Part shown: positions 54,906 through 63,064 of the stretch, one piece after another
Position numbering within the stretch: the stretch's first letter is position 1
Layout: each line of letters begins with the position of its first letter
NCBI GenBank assembly: GCA_029570205.1
Contig: JAKQSI010000093.1
Location: forward strand, 1 to 64,000
Reading direction: 5' to 3'
Length of the DNA: 64,000 bases
Source of the DNA: Candidatus Omnitrophota bacterium
Lineage (GTDB): Bacteria > Hinthialibacterota > Hinthialibacteria > Hinthialibacterales > JAKPRU01
Position numbers and translations under genes: made by a program
Notes under the pieces: model-generated
What the model was told of the DNA's origin: nothing
What the model saw: the letters and a program-made list of their open reading frames with translations, nothing else
Databases searched by the model: none

Positions 54906-55544
54906 TCACCCCCCGGCAAACTCATGCTCAATAACATCGGCAAAAGTCTCGAAAGGATGAAAATCCCGCCCGACACTCTCCAAATAGCGATGAAGTTCCC
55001 CCTTTGCATAAACCACTTCCACCTTTCCTGCCGCACAGATATCCGACACCCCATCGCCAATGTAAACCCGTCTCAGCTCCAATTCCTCCAACCTGAGATG
55101 CTGACACTTGCAGTTCGCCATTTTGCGTTCGCACTCCGGCAGAAAGTGAGGGAAATCCCATCGGACCGTGCCGTCGGTCCATTCCATGTGGTTCGAAACA
55201 TAACGCAGACCGGAAACACCGGCCTTTTCGAGAAGCGGATCGATATAGAAATCATATCCGTCTGAAACGAGAAGGATCTCTCGACCCCGGTTCTGCGCCA
55301 ACTCGACAAACCGCGCGAACTCAGGATCGACCTCCACCGTGGAAATGAGTCCGAGAACGTCCTCTCTGTGTCCTTTCAGGCTCCGGAGCATCTTCGTATT
55401 GAACTCCCACGAACTGATACGATGCTCATCGTAGTCCCGGATCACCTGTTCCCAGTTTCCCCCGGCGAACCGGGAGACAATCGTATCCCAGACATCTACC
55501 ATGGAGACGGTATTGTCGAAATCCACAAAGTAAACGGTTTTCAT
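54906..55544 (-). CDS. HAD-family phosphatase (MtnX/phosphoserine-phosphatase-like)
   Basis: 212 residues from ATG 55544; the frame is open 40 codons upstream but without a start signal, and the motif-bearing part begins right here. HAD motif I is VDFDNTVSMVD (Asp8 nucleophile, Asp10 acid), motif II is LLVSDGYDFY, and motif IV is YIGDGVSDICAA. A helical cap lies between. Sequence order fits MtnX-type enzymes of methionine salvage and PSP-type phosphatases; no salvage genes are near. A four-helix cap suggests a small phosphate ester substrate. Confidence 0.8.
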   Translation of the reverse strand: MKTVYFVDFDNTVSMVDVWDTIVSRFAGGNWEQVIRDYDEHRISSWEFNTKMLRSLKGHREDVLGLISTVEVDPEFARFVELAQNRGREILLVSDGYDFYIDPLLEKAGVSGLRYVSNHMEWTDGTVRWDFPHFLPECERKMANCKCQHLRLEELELRRVYIGDGVSDICAAGKVEVVYAKGELHRYLESVGRDFHPFETFADVIEHEFAGG

Positions 55545-55589
55545 GGTTGTTATTGGAGATTTCACCCAGTCTGAGATTCCTTGTTCATC

Positions 55590-55609
55590 GACAGGCACGG
55601 AGGCCTGTC
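55590..55609. repeat. Intergenic hairpin, CAGGC family
   Basis: Arms GACAGGC (55590-55596) and GCCTGTC (55603-55609) enclose six bases. Another hairpin follows 10 bases later. Both lie between the HAD start and the GGDEF end, where only one terminator is expected. Confidence 0.55.
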
Positions 55610-55619
55610 CCACCAGTAG

Positions 55620-55639
55620 GCCAGGCGTCCCTGCCTGGC
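55620..55639. repeat. Intergenic hairpin after the GGDEF gene
   Basis: Arms GCCAGGC (55620-55626) and GCCTGGC (55633-55639) around GTCCCT. On the plus strand it is followed by AGCTACCTTTCTTTTTCC, so it could terminate transcription in the plus direction, where no gene ends nearby; a repeat is as likely. Confidence 0.45.
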
Positions 55640-55815
55640 AGCTACCTTTCTTTTTCCCAATCACCGGCCCTGCCGGAGGGAGGCTCGGGATGTCAAAAAG
55701 GTACAGTCATACAGACCAACTCTCTTGTTCTTTCGACCGGAGGGAGAAACCTCCCACCTTCGTTCCGAATGACAACACGGCAGAGCGTTGCTGCCGCACA
55801 GCGCCGGATTCAGAT

Positions 55816-56715
55816 TCAGGGAGAGGCAATCACGCGGTTGCCACCCTCGATACAGGCGCGAATCGTGCGCTCCATAAGCAAAAGAAGCAATTTATCGCCA
55901 CAACTCAGCTTTTCTTCAGGGTAAGTCACCACGCCGGCGCTGACGGAAATATGTTCCACCGCACCCGAGATGGGGTAATTCCGAACCTTCTCCCGAAATC
56001 CCTTTGCCCACTCCAGGGCCTTCTCTTTTGACGTGTCCGGCAACACAACTGCCATTCGGTTTGCGCTGAACCGTGCTCCGAGCGCATTGTGTGGAAGAGA
56101 TTCCTTGAGAAGTCCGGCCAATTCCATAATCAGGACATCCCCCCACATGTGCCCCTGCGCTTTGTTTACGGCATCGAATTGATCCAGATGGAAAAGGCAC
56201 AGAGAGAAAGGACGACGGGGATCCGCACGTTCCATTTCCAGATTCACCCGCTGTTCGAATACGGAAAACTGGTACAGGTGGGTCAGTCCGTCGATTTGCC
56301 GGCCGGCATGAAAAAAAGCGGCCATACGCTTCAGCTCATCCACACGAGATTTGAGCGTGAGCTGCAAATTGATTCGTGCGACCAACCGGCGGTTATCTAC
56401 ATTCCGGGGAAGCATATCTCGAACCCCAGCGGCAATGAACTCCTCCTCACGATTCAGTTCATCCGAGAGAAGGATTACGATGTTGTCTCGGGTAGGATCG
56501 CCCAACGAAAATCCCTGAACCAGGTCCCGAATATCCTCCAGGCGATCCAGTCCGTCCGCCAAAATCAAATCGGGGCTTTCTTCAAACAAGACAGGGAAAC
56601 TCTCTCTTTCGGGAGGCATGGTACGGACCTTCAGCCCGGCGGACTCCAACGCCTCTATGCCCGGCTTGAACCGTTCCGCGTCCTTTGTGAGAAAAACAAT
56701 TTGTTGTGTACCCAT
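55816..56715 (-). CDS. Receiver-like protein with degenerate GGDEF domain
   Basis: 299 residues. Residues 1-125 look like a response-regulator receiver (ESPDLILADGLDRLEDI, VILLSDELNREEEFIAAGVRDML). Residues about 140-295 are a GGDEF fold (GLTHLYQFSVFEQRV, HLDQFDAVNKAQGHMWGDVLI), but the catalytic loop reads FSANRMAVVLP instead of GGDEF, so it should not make cyclic di-GMP. It may bind GTP or a partner. It lies 58 bases downstream of thiL on the same strand. Confidence 0.82.
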   Translation of the reverse strand: MGTQQIVFLTKDAERFKPGIEALESAGLKVRTMPPERESFPVLFEESPDLILADGLDRLEDIRDLVQGFSLGDPTRDNIVILLSDELNREEEFIAAGVRDMLPRNVDNRRLVARINLQLTLKSRVDELKRMAAFFHAGRQIDGLTHLYQFSVFEQRVNLEMERADPRRPFSLCLFHLDQFDAVNKAQGHMWGDVLIMELAGLLKESLPHNALGARFSANRMAVVLPDTSKEKALEWAKGFREKVRNYPISGAVEHISVSAGVVTYPEEKLSCGDKLLLLLMERTIRACIEGGNRVIASP

Positions 56716-56773
56716 TTGTCAAAACTCTCCTGACGCAAGAACATACTCTCGGCCCGGAAACGGCAGTCAATCT

Positions 56774-57781
56774 CTATCGGAAATGATCGTAACCGCACGG
56801 CAGATCGGTAACGTCCAAGCCGGTTACACGGATCTCATTCCTGTTCCCACATATTTCCCCTATATGTGTTAAGGATACCTTGATCTGACGCGCGATCTCC
56901 AGAGCCGTCCCGATCTGATCGCCGGAAACGGTGAGCAGGATCTCATAGTCCTCCCCCCCCTGCCATGCCATCCGGCGGGAACCGGAACCGGCCCATTCAT
57001 CGAGCGCCGCACTCACAGGAAGCCTCTCGGCCCGAATCTCCGCGCTCACCCCCGAAGCGGCACAGAGATTCGATACAGAACGTGCCAGACCATCGCTGAT
57101 GTCGGTCATCGCAGTCGGAATCAATCCGGCCAGAAGCAGCTCTCGGGTCTCCGAGACACGCGGCCGCGGTCTGAGAAACCTTTGTACGAGGTAACCTGCT
57201 GTGGGATCATAAGATACGTTCCCTTTCGATTGGAGAACCGCAAGGCCGGCGGCTGCATCGCCCAATGTTCCGGTCACAAGGATTTGATCCCCTTCTCTTG
57301 CGCCTGCCATCGAGACCGGCATACCGGTCACCGGCTTGCCGAATACAAGGATGTCCAAGAAAAACACCGGCGAACGGACGGTATCGCCACCGAGGATGGG
57401 GCAGATCCACGGCTCGTCGAGCCTTCTCCAAAAACGGTACATGTGGAGGATCCAGTCAACCTCCATTTCCGGCGGAAGTCCCAAAGTCACCAGAGCGCCA
57501 ACCGGCTCCGCACCCTTGGCGGCCAGATCACTGACCGCCGAAGCCAGCGATTTCCAGGCCAGATCCTCCGGCTCCGTCCAATCTCGGCTGAAATGAATCC
57601 CTTCCACCATGGCATCGCACGATACAAGAAGCGCATCCTCCGGCCACGGAACTGCGGCACAATCGTCGCCGAAAGGCAACAGCAATGGCCCAGCCGTGTA
57701 ACCGCCGGGCAAAATAGCGTTAATCTCGGCCAACAGGCCGAATTCGCCCAAGTCCGCGACGGTCTTTTGTGAATCCGCCAT
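56774..57781 (-). CDS. thiL: Thiamine-monophosphate kinase
   Basis: 335 residues from ATG 57781 with GAGGAAC upstream; the open frame before it lacks signals. ThiL phosphorylates TMP to the cofactor TPP. Typical features are LPFGDDCAAVPW near 42, HFSRDWTEPEDLAWKSLAS, the metal-binding GGDTVRS, TGTLGDAAAGL and MTDISDGLARSVSNL, then QGGEDYEILLT. Divergent from gap. No other thiamine genes are in view. Confidence 0.95.
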   Translation of the reverse strand: MADSQKTVADLGEFGLLAEINAILPGGYTAGPLLLPFGDDCAAVPWPEDALLVSCDAMVEGIHFSRDWTEPEDLAWKSLASAVSDLAAKGAEPVGALVTLGLPPEMEVDWILHMYRFWRRLDEPWICPILGGDTVRSPVFFLDILVFGKPVTGMPVSMAGAREGDQILVTGTLGDAAAGLAVLQSKGNVSYDPTAGYLVQRFLRPRPRVSETRELLLAGLIPTAMTDISDGLARSVSNLCAASGVSAEIRAERLPVSAALDEWAGSGSRRMAWQGGEDYEILLTVSGDQIGTALEIARQIKVSLTHIGEICGNRNEIRVTGLDVTDLPCGYDHFR

Positions 57782-57978
57782 AAAATGTTCCTCAGGAACC
57801 GGGTTGGCACCGATCTTACAACTTTCGCGGTCCGACCGCATCCCGGCATCGAGCGTGAGGTAAGAGCAAGTAGTCTTGACCGGCTTTTGCCTTATGAAAC
57901 AATAATACTTTGCCTTTCTATAAGCAAAAGAACTCCCCGTGGCAACGGGGATCACCAAACCAGGGAGGATATCATTTC

Positions 57979-58989
57979 ATGTCTACAAAAATTGGAATCA
58001 ACGGATTTGGACGAATCGGACGGCTGGTGGCTCGAGCCGCCTTGGAACAGGGCAATATCGGCCTTGATCTCGTTGCCGTCAATGACCTGACAGATGCGGC
58101 AACGCTCGCGCATCTCTTCAAGTACGACTCCATCCACGGAAAATGGCCGGAGGCCGTCAAGGCCGAAGGCGACAGCATTTGTGTCGGCTCCAGGAAAATC
58201 AAAGTCCTGTCGCAGAAAGACCCGGCCCAGTTGCCTTGGAAAGACCTCGGCGTGGAAATCGTGATCGAATCAACCGGCAAATTCCTCGACAAGGAATCGG
58301 CAGCCAAACATCTCGCCGGTGGCGCAAAAAAGGTTATCATCAGCGCCCCCGGAAAGAATGTGGATGCAACGTTTGTCATGGGTGTCAATTGCAGGACATA
58401 CGATCCGAAAGCCCACAATATCGTGTCAAACGCTTCATGTACAACAAACTGCCTGGCTCCGGTGGTCAAAGTTTTGCAGAAATTTGAAGTGCTTCGTGGC
58501 CTGATGACTACGATTCACTCGTACACCAACGATCAGCCGGTCCTCGACTTCGTACACAAAGACTTGCGCCGCGCCCGCGCAGCCGCCGTCTCGATGATCC
58601 CGACCAAAACCGGCGCGGCAGCGGCCATCGGTCTTGTCATCCCCGAACTCATGGGCAAATTGGACGGGTACGCCATGCGTGTCCCGACCCCCAATGTGTC
58701 CGTGGTCGATTTGACCGTCAACATCGGAAAGGAAACGACAGCGGAAGAAATCAACAGCGCAATGAAAGCGGCTTCCGAAGGCGAACTGAAAGGCATTCTG
58801 GGCTACTCCGAAGATCCTTGCGTCTCTATCGACTTCAACCATTGCCCGCTTTCCTCCATTTTCGATCCGGGATATACGCGGGTCGTGACCGGAACGCTGG
58901 TCAAAGTTCTCTCATGGTATGACAACGAGTGGGGATACTCCAACCGGGTGATCGACTTGGCAAAACTGATGGCATCCAAGGGTCTATAA
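57979..58989 (+). CDS. gap: Glyceraldehyde-3-phosphate dehydrogenase
   Basis: 336 residues from ATG 57979 with AGGGAGGAT upstream. It oxidises glyceraldehyde-3-phosphate with NAD and phosphate in glycolysis. The Rossmann motif is INGFGRIGR, the active Cys is in SNASCTTNCLAP, the catalytic His in HSYTNDQ, and the C-terminus has SWYDNEWGYSNRV. It heads gap-pgk-secG; a TTGACC box is visible near 57876, but the spacing to any -10 is poor. Confidence 0.97.
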   Translation: MSTKIGINGFGRIGRLVARAALEQGNIGLDLVAVNDLTDAATLAHLFKYDSIHGKWPEAVKAEGDSICVGSRKIKVLSQKDPAQLPWKDLGVEIVIESTGKFLDKESAAKHLAGGAKKVIISAPGKNVDATFVMGVNCRTYDPKAHNIVSNASCTTNCLAPVVKVLQKFEVLRGLMTTIHSYTNDQPVLDFVHKDLRRARAAAVSMIPTKTGAAAAIGLVIPELMGKLDGYAMRVPTPNVSVVDLTVNIGKETTAEEINSAMKAASEGELKGILGYSEDPCVSIDFNHCPLSSIFDPGYTRVVTGTLVKVLSWYDNEWGYSNRVIDLAKLMASKGL

Positions 58990-59009
58990 GACAAGCGAGG
59001 GAAACCGAC

Positions 59010-60197
59010 ATGCAAAAGAAAACCGTTCGCGATGTCGATTTCAAAGGCAAGCGCGTTCTGATGCGTGCGGATTTCAACGTTCCTCTCAATGAGAACGGCG
59101 AGATCACGGACGATACACGCATCCGAGCCACTCTGCCCACAATCCAATACATCCTGGAGCACGGCGGCCGCCTGGCGATATGCTCGCATCTGGGCCGCCC
59201 GAAAGGCGCACCCGACCCAAAGTACTCACTCAAACCGGTAGCGAAACGGCTCTCGGAACTCCTGGGCCAGGAAGTCAAGATGCTGCCGGATTGCGTGGGC
59301 GATGAGGTTAAGAAGGCCGTATTCAGTCTGAAGGACGGCCAGGTTTGCCTTCTCGAAAACGTTCGTTTCCATCCTGGCGAGACGGAAAACGACCCTGAAC
59401 ATTCGAAAAAACTGGCCGAACTGGGTGAGATATTCGTAAACGACGCTTTCGGTTCGGCACACCGGGAACAGTGTTCCGTCAGCGGCGTGACCGAGTTCAT
59501 CAAAACCAGCGTGGCCGGATTCCTGATGGAAAAAGAAATTGAGTTTCTGGTTCAGGCCATCGAGAATCCGGATCGGCCGTTTCTGGCCATCATGGGCGGG
59601 GCCAAAATCAGTGGGAAAATCGACGTGATTCAGAACCTGCTGAGCAAAGTCGATGGAATCCTGATCGGCGGCGCAATGGCCTATACCCTGCTGAAAGCCA
59701 AAGGAATCCCGGTCGGGAAATCCCTGGTTGAGGACGACCGAATCGACATGGCAAAGGATGTTTTGAAAGCCGTCGAACAAAAAGGGATCAAGTTCATGCT
59801 TCCACTGGATCACCTGGTTGCGCCGGAAGTCAAAGAAGGCGCGCCGGTTCAGGTCACCCAGGGCGTGGAAATCCCGGATGACCGGTGCGGCGTGGACATC
59901 GGTCCCCAGACAATCGCGGCGTACCGGAAAGAGATCGCCGGCGCGAAAACAATCCTGTGGAATGGCCCGATGGGTGTGTTTGAGATCCCCGCCTTCGCTA
60001 AAGGAACAATGGCCATTGCCGAGGCCTTGGCGGAGTCCAAGGCAAAGACGATCATCGGCGGCGGTGACTCGGTTTCCGCAGTGAACAAGGCGGGTGTTGC
60101 GGACAAAATCACGCATATCAGTACCGGCGGCGGGGCCTCCCTGGAACTCCTGGAAGGAAAGCCCCTCCCCGGATTGGTCACTTTATCGGATAAATAG
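59010..60197 (+). CDS. pgk: Phosphoglycerate kinase
   Basis: 395 residues from ATG 59010 with GCGAGGGAAA upstream. It makes ATP from 1,3-bisphosphoglycerate. Seen are RADFNVPLNENGEITDDTRI (given in part), HLGRPKGAPDPKYSLKPVA, EPEHSKKLA-type segment and FVNDAFGSAHREQCSV in the N-domain, then MGGAKISGKIDVI and the nucleotide-binding GGGDSVSAVNKAG in the C-domain. It begins 20 bases after gap. Confidence 0.97.
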   Translation: MQKKTVRDVDFKGKRVLMRADFNVPLNENGEITDDTRIRATLPTIQYILEHGGRLAICSHLGRPKGAPDPKYSLKPVAKRLSELLGQEVKMLPDCVGDEVKKAVFSLKDGQVCLLENVRFHPGETENDPEHSKKLAELGEIFVNDAFGSAHREQCSVSGVTEFIKTSVAGFLMEKEIEFLVQAIENPDRPFLAIMGGAKISGKIDVIQNLLSKVDGILIGGAMAYTLLKAKGIPVGKSLVEDDRIDMAKDVLKAVEQKGIKFMLPLDHLVAPEVKEGAPVQVTQGVEIPDDRCGVDIGPQTIAAYRKEIAGAKTILWNGPMGVFEIPAFAKGTMAIAEALAESKAKTIIGGGDSVSAVNKAGVADKITHISTGGGASLELLEGKPLPGLVTLSDK

Positions 60198-60222
60198 GAA
60201 CCCGGAGGCATAGAGGTCCATT

Positions 60223-60618
60223 ATGGGCGTATTGACCGCATTGCTGACGCTGCTCTATATCGGGGTTTGCGTCGCTCTGATTTTTTTTATTCTGATTCAA
60301 TCCAGCAAAGGCTCCGGACTATCGGGCGCTTTCGGTTCGATCGGAGGGAGCGAAAGCCTGTTCGGCTCGTCGGGATCGTACACCCTCGTGGTGAAAATCT
60401 CGGTAGGGCTGGCTATGGCCTTCCTTCTGCTTTCCATCTCATTCAGTTTCCTGCCGAAGCACCAGAGTCACGGTATAGCGGGTAATGCCTCAAAATATAT
60501 TCCCGTTCAACAGGCTGTTGAGTCTTCCGCGGCCAAGGAAGAGGGATCGGCTTCGCAGCTTGGGGCGGGAATGCAGACCTCCGGAGATACTGCAAATCCG
60601 GAACCCGCAAAACCATAA
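60223..60618 (+). CDS. secG: Preprotein translocase subunit SecG
   Basis: 131 residues. The SecG core is an N-terminal membrane helix (LLTLLYIGVCVALIFFILIQ), then SSKGSGLSGAFG with the family's G-rich loop, and a second membrane helix. The last 50 residues are a Ser/Ala/Pro-rich tail not needed for function elsewhere. It starts 25 bases after pgk; gap-pgk-(tpiA)-secG order is common, and tpiA is missing here. Terminator follows. Confidence 0.93.
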   Translation: MGVLTALLTLLYIGVCVALIFFILIQSSKGSGLSGAFGSIGGSESLFGSSGSYTLVVKISVGLAMAFLLLSISFSFLPKHQSHGIAGNASKYIPVQQAVESSAAKEEGSASQLGAGMQTSGDTANPEPAKP

Positions 60619-60648
60619 TTTGTAAGGGAACCGCTTTTATCAAATGAC

Positions 60649-60682
60649 CGAGGGCGCAGGTTCGATCCTGCGCCCTCGCTTT
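60649..60682 (+). terminator. Strong terminator after secG
   Basis: Twelve-base arms CGAGGGCGCAGG (60649-60660) and CCTGCGCCCTCG (60667-60678) with loop TTCGAT, then CTTTTCGG. It closes the gap-pgk-secG transcript. Its inner part, GCAGG-TTCGATC-CTGC, looks exactly like a tRNA T-arm, but no cloverleaf can be built upstream. Confidence 0.85.
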
Positions 60683-60771
60683 TCGGCTTCTTTGGACTGT
60701 TTGAATGCTCTGCCCCAAAGGAAACGATGTGGCCGGCATTCCGGGATCCCGAAATCTCAGCAGAGATCGGC

Positions 60772-61074
60772 TCAGGAAAATCCCAAGCGAGACCACAGCC
60801 CGCCCTGTTCATGCTTCGGTGGAAGATCCGGCGGGGAATGCCGTTTCCCGTTCCTGGGATTCTGATGGAGAAACGGGACAGAATAATCGTTCTCAAGCGC
60901 TTCCCAATCAGGCTGGGCCCCGAGGACTTTCTTGGATTTCAGAACCGGCGGTGGGTCTTCAAGCTCTTTAGGTTTGTATTGCCTGTATTCATAGTCGAAA
61001 AAACATCGATAACAGACCACCGGTCCGGGAGTCGAACGGCCACAGAGAATGCAGGTATTCGAGTGCTGGGACAT
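60772..61074 (-). CDS. Small zinc-ribbon protein
   Basis: 100 residues with GAGGAGG eight bases before ATG 61074. Two CxxC pairs, CILCGR and VCYRCFFDY, 11-12 residues apart make a short zinc ribbon at the N-terminus. The remainder is Pro- and Lys-rich and probably disordered. No membrane segment. The strong ribosome site and convergent placement after the secG terminator support a real gene. Family not recognised. Confidence 0.65.
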   Translation of the reverse strand: MSQHSNTCILCGRSTPGPVVCYRCFFDYEYRQYKPKELEDPPPVLKSKKVLGAQPDWEALENDYSVPFLHQNPRNGKRHSPPDLPPKHEQGGLWSRLGFS

Positions 61075-61262
61075 GAGCCACGCCTCCTCAAAAAGACGGT
61101 TTTATCCCTCAACCGTCAACCGCATATCAAAAAGAAAAACAACCTATTTGCCTGGACATCCCGTCCAAACGCAAAGGTCTGCTAAACAATATATCGGACA
61201 AACAACCCGGGGACTTGAGCCGTTTCCCCCGGAATTTCCAAACCGCCCGCCAAAGGCCCCTT

Positions 61263-61284
61263 CTGGGGACAACCTGGGGACAAC
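61263..61284. repeat. Direct repeat CTGGGGACAAC x2
   Basis: Two exact adjacent 11-base units, followed by CTGTGAAAA. They end 35 bases upstream of the -35 box of the hsp20 promoter, a suitable place for an activator or repressor pair. TGGGGACAA also differs from a DnaA box (TGTGGATAA) at two or three positions, which I consider weak. Confidence 0.75.
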
Positions 61285-61319
61285 CTGTGAAAAATTTGTG
61301 ATGATTTCAAAAACAGGTA

Positions 61320-61347
61320 TTGACTAATGCCGTTGAAATGCTAAACT
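61320..61347 (+). promoter_or_regulatory. Promoter for the hsp20 pair
   Basis: TTGACT (61320-61325) and TAAACT (61342-61347) spaced by 16 bases. The start near 61354 gives a leader of about 70 bases to ATG 61425, with GGAGGGAGG as ribosome site. The box type is vegetative, not heat-shock sigma. Confidence 0.6.
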
Positions 61348-61424
61348 TAAAAATAACACCTGTGTAATTTCTGTTCTTCTTTAATGGCGAGGTTGGGGCA
61401 TCCCTACACACGGAGGGAGGCGAC

Positions 61425-61931
61425 ATGAACCTTCGCAGCCTTATTCCTTCGGATCGTCGATCCACCGGAACCGGGGATCAGAACGGTCATCGTACGATGG
61501 ACACCGGCATTCCGCCGGTCCTGGCCCTCACCGCAGAGATGCCCAGCAGCAATGTCTCCGAGCTGCTCGAGGCAAGATATTCCCCAAAGGTCGATGTATA
61601 CCAGAACCGCGATTTCTATATCGTCCGCCTGGACATCGCCGGAATGAAGGAGAATGAATTAAAAGTGGGAATCGAGAGTGGGTTCCTGACGATTTCGGGT
61701 CGCCGCGTTCCCGCGGACGGACTTCGGGATCTGGTTCGGAGTGAGATCATCTTCTCGGAGTTTGAACAGATGATTCACCTGACCGAGGACGTGTTTGTGG
61801 AGGGAATCGACGCCACCTATCGATATGGTGTGCTGGAGATCAAAATCCCGCGTCGCCATGCCGGCGGGGTTCGGAAAGTCGCGATCAATTCCGAAATAAC
61901 CAGTATGGCTGCGGGTGGAGGCCGGTCATGA
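61425..61931 (+). CDS. Small heat-shock protein, Hsp20 family (first of two)
   Basis: 168 residues. The alpha-crystallin domain covers about residues 50-150: PKVDVYQNRDFYIVRLDIAG, LKVGIESGFLTISGRR, FVEGIDATYRYGVLEIKIPR. The GVLEIKIPR strand matches the family's GVLxIxxPK. A 45-residue N-terminal arm and a short tail lacking the I-x-I motif flank it. Hsp20 proteins bind unfolding proteins as oligomers. Its last codons overlap the next hsp20 by four bases. Confidence 0.9.
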   Translation: MNLRSLIPSDRRSTGTGDQNGHRTMDTGIPPVLALTAEMPSSNVSELLEARYSPKVDVYQNRDFYIVRLDIAGMKENELKVGIESGFLTISGRRVPADGLRDLVRSEIIFSEFEQMIHLTEDVFVEGIDATYRYGVLEIKIPRRHAGGVRKVAINSEITSMAAGGGRS

Positions 61932-62338
61932 ATGAAATGCCCAAACGGCCGGAAGGCGCAAAAGTCAGCGTTGTCGCAAGCGCCAAAGAAACAAGCGGCG
62001 ACCCGGACAGCTACCAGGTTCCGCGTGTGGCCATCTCCGAGAAGAAAGACTTGATCCTTCTTCAACTGGAGATGCCGGGGGTCGGTCCCAGCGGTGTGGA
62101 ATTGAGCATTGATAAGGACCGCCTCACCGTGATTGGACGTCGCGAAGAGGAAGTCAACACGCTGGATCCCGTGTACCGAACAAGAAACCCCCTGCACTAC
62201 CGGCGACTCTTCTCGCTTGGCCGGGGGGTGGATGTGGATGGGATCACCGCTTCCCTGGAGAATGACGGGATGTTGTTGATCACGCTCCCCAAGCTGACTT
62301 CCGAGAGTGGGAAGTCTGTGGTGGTTCGTGCTGTCTGA
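61928..62338 (+). CDS. Small heat-shock protein, Hsp20 family (second of two)
   Basis: 136 residues starting at the ATGA overlap. Alpha-crystallin features are VPRVAISEKKDLILLQLEMP, VELSIDKDRLTVIGRRE, FSLGRGVDVDGITASLENDGMLLITLPK (quoted in part). Its N-terminal arm is short and no C-terminal I-x-I is seen. The two proteins differ clearly, so they are diverged paralogues likely to form mixed oligomers. A hairpin terminator follows. Confidence 0.9.
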   Translation: MNEMPKRPEGAKVSVVASAKETSGDPDSYQVPRVAISEKKDLILLQLEMPGVGPSGVELSIDKDRLTVIGRREEEVNTLDPVYRTRNPLHYRRLFSLGRGVDVDGITASLENDGMLLITLPKLTSESGKSVVVRAV

Positions 62339-62358
62339 ATGAACAAAAAATCGTAGAG

Positions 62359-62400
62359 ATAGCCCGGCGCCGGATGGTGACGGGCTATTGTTATTTGTAT
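62359..62400 (+). terminator. Hairpin after the hsp20 pair
   Basis: Arms ATAGCCCG (62359-62366) and CGGGCTAT (62381-62388) with a 14-base loop that contains a smaller GC stem, followed by TGTTATTTGTATTTG. Reasonable rho-independent terminator 20 bases past the stop. Confidence 0.65.
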
Positions 62401-62666
62401 TTGTGGATACAGAGGGCTTCAAATACTGCCGCAAAGCGGCATTCTGACATCTCGGATGGCCCTCAAAACGCAGGCCTGCAAAGTCCATAATTAGTCCGAA
62501 GTTCCGACGAATTTTTCATAAGATCGGTTACGTAAAGTCGGGATTATGAGCGGGTTCGGGGAGTTTTTGGAGCGGGAAAGGGCGCCCATGTGTATGATGG
62601 GATTCTATAAAGTTATTATGCGATATGTCTCGATATAGCATATTGCATCGGCATATAAATGTAGTC
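62401..62666. other. Intergenic, probable left part of an insertion-sequence remnant
   Basis: About 265 bases with no supported gene. The sequence becomes AT-rich after 62580, just upstream of the transposase remnant, and probably belongs to its original left end. I could not find a matching inverted repeat. Confidence 0.4.
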
Positions 62667-62909
62667 ATGTATATCGATACAGCGCCCAACCGGAACTCCC
62701 CACCCTGCATTCTCCTGCGCGAATTCTATCGTGTGGTAAAGAAAGTCATGAAATGAACCCTGGCCAACCTCGCGGATTGGCCGCCGGAACTGGTGGAGGG
62801 GTTTCGGGTGCTGCTGCGCGGGGGAACCGTGGTGGAGAATCCGGTGGAGAGTTTCGAGGTGGTGCGGGCGTACCCCACAGCTATGGGCGTTGGCGCCGAT
62901 TCTGTTTGA
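62667..62909 (+). pseudogene. IS1634-type transposase, N-terminal remnant
   Basis: One frame from ATG 62667 reads MYIDTAPNRNSPPCILLREF, then VVKKVMK, a TGA at 62754-62756, then TLANLADWPPELVEGFRVLLRGG, ending at TGA 62907-62909. IS1634-family transposases typically begin MYI-x-x-VPNRNSPPA-x-LLRESYRE and continue KRTLANLS-x-(L/W)PPE-x-(I/V)E-x-LR-x-LL-x-GG. Only about 80 of some 550 residues remain, with an internal stop. Copy 2 of the dispersed repeat begins two bases later, so the repeat may be part of the same dead element. Confidence 0.7.
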
Positions 62910-62910
62910 C

Positions 62911-63064
62911 GACAATGATGCAACAACAGCTCAAGCGGCACGCGTTTCCATCGCTGCGCTTGCGCAACGCTCTCCAATGTGTCCGGTAACGATATACTGA
63001 ATTTTGCTGTATTTCTAGTAATGACAAGTGGTTACACGTTTTTTGTTAAAGGAACTTCAGGTTA
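62911..63064. repeat. Dispersed repeat, copy 2
   Basis: About 154 bases matching 36478-36630 at roughly 79% identity. Its right end coincides with the stop codon (63064-63062) of the SDR gene, and its left end with the transposase remnant. The minus strand keeps an open frame shared with copy 1 (SLPDTLESVAQAQRWKRVPL here). Confidence 0.8.

Larger units (their letters stand above)
61075..61424. other. Regulatory region between the zinc-ribbon gene and hsp20 genes
   Basis: 350 bases holding the hsp20 promoter (61320-61347), a two-unit direct repeat (61263-61284) and, on the minus strand, the region upstream of the zinc-ribbon gene. No CIRCE palindrome (TTAGCACTC-N9-GAGTGCTAA) and no convincing sigma-32 box is present. 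No gene is seen. Confidence 0.55.

Noticed and set aside
59226-60116. Minus-strand open frame of 296 codons
   Set aside because: Antisense to pgk.
60630-60682. Possible tRNA gene 3' of secG
   Set aside because: Only the T-arm and acceptor 3' side are present. No D arm, anticodon arm or 5' acceptor strand can be paired upstream; the hairpin with T-run is a terminator.
61263-61290. Possible DnaA boxes or replication origin
   Set aside because: Only two near-boxes with two or more mismatches each, no AT-rich unwinding region with box cluster, and no dnaA or dnaN gene near.
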